Of a DNA stretch of 46,639 nucleotides, positions 45,564 through 46,639 are shown in pieces. The position numbers were made by a program, and so were the translations under genes. The notes under the pieces are model-generated. The model was given only the letters and a program-made list of their open reading frames with translations. It ran no database searches and had not been told where the DNA came from. The DNA lies in contig JAISMU010000104.1 in the NCBI GenBank assembly GCA_031276635.1, positions 1 through 46,639 of the forward strand. Direction: 5' to 3'. Source of the DNA: Deltaproteobacteria bacterium. Lineage in GTDB: Bacteria; Desulfobacterota; Desulfarculia; Adiutricales; Adiutricaceae. The first letter of the stretch is position 1. Every line of letters starts with the position of its first letter.

Positions 45564-45567
45564 TTAA
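45379..45567 (+). CDS. Possible small protein with hydrophobic segment, doubtful
   Basis: 62 codons from GTG, very basic at the start (PRRARKRREKKRAKIYK), then a short hydrophobic stretch MVSFTIILLAC that resembles a lipobox, and an acidic tail. No Shine-Dalgarno lies before either the GTG or the internal ATG (45466). The end overlaps the convergent 71-residue gene by 4 nt. It could be a small lipoprotein or a chance frame. Confidence 0.2.
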   Translation: MDKNKKPLTPSDPRRARKRREKKRAKIYKMVSFTIILLACQAEDSVVQPLSLQVDPGSELRP

Positions 45568-45779
45568 ACATAGATGTTAACGTAATTGCCCTTCTGCGTT
45601 TTTGGCATATTCAGAGGGACCTGGCTGAGTAAAGAGCTTTCTGTAGGTTGGTCTGGGAGTTTGCGCTCCCGCATCTGGCTCAAAAGCTGGCCTAACATCT
45701 CCTCCCGCCAGGCCGCCCGGCTCTGGTTGGCGGGGTTATAGGTGGTTTGTCCGTTGATCCGACCGTCTATGGTGTTCAT
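45564..45779 (-). CDS. Small uncharacterised protein
   Basis: 71 residues, MNTIDGRINGQTTYNPANQS through an amphipathic helix (REEMLGQLLSQMRERKL) to the end GNYVNIYV. The ATG at 45779 has CAGGAG 6 nt upstream, which strongly supports translation. There is no signal peptide or membrane segment. The polar N-terminus and short C-terminal strand recall small proteins associated with flagellar or secretion gene sets, but I do not recognise a family. It is isolated and on the minus strand. Confidence 0.55.
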   Translation of the reverse strand: MNTIDGRINGQTTYNPANQSRAAWREEMLGQLLSQMRERKLPDQPTESSLLSQVPLNMPKTQKGNYVNIYV

Positions 45780-46561
45780 GAGGTCTCCTGGGAGCGAAAG
45801 GATTGGCGACCTTAAGGCCGTTGGAGAGAGCTATATTCAAAAAGCGGGCCAACTTTTTCGGTTTTTTTTTTTTGAGCCTGGCTCTCTCCAGCCTGAAGGC
45901 TCTTTCGGCGCTCTCGCGCCTGGCTATTTTCTGGCCAGGCCTTTTGGGGCGATTGACTGTCTCAGCTTAATGTGTTAACTATTTTAAAATATTTATTTTA
46001 TTTTAGGTAAAATATTATAAATATTTAAAATTATTTGTTGCTTAACTGGTTTCGGACCGTCTTGACTTGGCCCTTCGCTCAGTCCCCCGTTTACCTTCCT
46101 CAGATTATTTTTCTGGCCTATTTTTCTCTTTTTCTTTTACAGTTTCCTGCGGCTTCCTCTTTAATTATCCTTGACAATTAAAGAATATTAAGTTGTATCA
46201 ATTTTTATAACGCTATTTTTTTGTGTTTTTGATGGCCATATCATTAAACCGCTTACACCAAAAGGATTAAAATTTTTGTCATGATTAAATATTTGATTTT
46301 ACTGGATAAAAAAATGATGGCTCTCATAAATCTGAAAATAATTGGATTTTGGGGTTGAAATCTATGATTTAATGATTATTTTAGTCTTAAGGAAGTTGTA
46401 ACGATGAAATCGCTTATCCCATCTAACTTTCCTAGTTCCAGTTTTCCGTAGACACTTGAAATTCTAATCAAAGGCCTGGAGGTTTACGCCCAAAGGCCAA
46501 AACGCTTTTTAAGCGTTACCAATCAAACCGGGCCAGACCATTTGGCTCAAAAGGAGCTCAG
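45780..46561. other. Spacer with inverted repeats
   Basis: A 10-bp inverted repeat TGGAGAGAGC / GCTCTCTCCA flanks a roughly 55-nt segment with a long T-run (about 45822-45898), and a hairpin GCCTGGC / GCCAGGC lies near 45919-45941. The rest (about 45980-46430) is AT-rich. No gene until the partial one at the end. Confidence 0.4.
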
Positions 46562-46639
46562 ATGAAGACCAGTGGTAATTACAGCCCCCAGAATAACTCA
46601 ACGCGCCCGGGAATCTCTTATGAGGCCAGAGTCAACCAA
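46562..46639 (+). CDS. Start of an unknown gene, cut by the window end
   Basis: The ATG at 46562 is preceded by AAAAGGAG with 5 nt spacing, a near-ideal ribosome binding site, and the frame stays open for all 26 codons to the window end (MKTSGNYSPQNNSTRPGISY and on). The polar, Asn/Ser-rich start has no signal peptide. Too little is present to name a family. Confidence 0.45.
   Translation, partial: MKTSGNYSPQNNSTRPGISYEARVNQ

Overview
The window reads as a chromosomal segment of a Gram-negative bacterium of the Desulfobacterota / former Deltaproteobacteria. Evidence: an outer-membrane set (lolC-lolD-bamA-tolB) next to lysS, a precorrin-2 dehydrogenase next to hemA (the pairing seen in siroheme/alternative-heme organisms), an operon of csrA-fliW-xerC-hslV-hslU-argB, and a stand-alone FMN glutamate-synthase-domain protein. 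The CDS lengths listed here add up to only about 63% of the window. Genes are moderately GC-rich, but they are separated by long spacers, several of them extremely AT-rich. At least one spacer (about 5.5-7.4 kb) holds minus-strand reading frames that look like decayed genes. Low coding density, decayed genes and ankyrin-like repeats would fit a host-associated or symbiotic lineage undergoing genome erosion (something like Candidatus Adiutrix is possible), but the species-level placement is inference.

Layout. 0.4-5.0 kb, minus strand: csrA, fliW, xerC, hslV, hslU, argB, a tightly packed and overlapping operon. 5.0-7.7 kb: gene graveyard. 7.7-14.1 kb: an orphan flagellar rod protein, NAD kinase, an 18-bp tandem repeat, a metallo-beta-lactamase-fold hydrolase, an HU protein with a strong promoter and a long leader, and metK with promoter and terminator. 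14.5-16.7 kb: tandem-AAA+ ATPase A. 17.6-19.3 kb: two tRNA-Ser genes bracketing an AT island and a truncated IS630-type transposase. 20.7-23.6 kb: precorrin-2 dehydrogenase, hemA and a single-domain Hpt protein. 23.9-32.0 kb: lysS, lolC/E, lolD, bamA, tolB, i.e. lipoprotein export, outer-membrane protein assembly and Tol functions. 32.3-45.8 kb: an accessory region with a candidate small RNA, an XRE-type regulator, a WYL-domain regulator, tandem-AAA+ ATPase B, two tandem paralogous proteins of unknown family, the glutamate-synthase-domain protein, and a 502-residue protein built of seventeen 27-residue ankyrin-like repeats. The window ends inside a new gene.

The most interesting candidate for an undescribed system is the accessory block at 33.2-40.4 kb: XRE regulator and WYL regulator (minus strand), then AAA+ ATPase B and two tandem 212-residue paralogs (plus strand). 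ATPase B is a diverged paralog of ATPase A (14.5-16.7 kb). Its first AAA+ domain is intact, but its second has lost the Walker A Ser/Thr, the Walker B acidic residue and the arginine fingers. No partner of known enzymatic activity is visible, so the function (defence, effector remodelling or protein quality control) is open.
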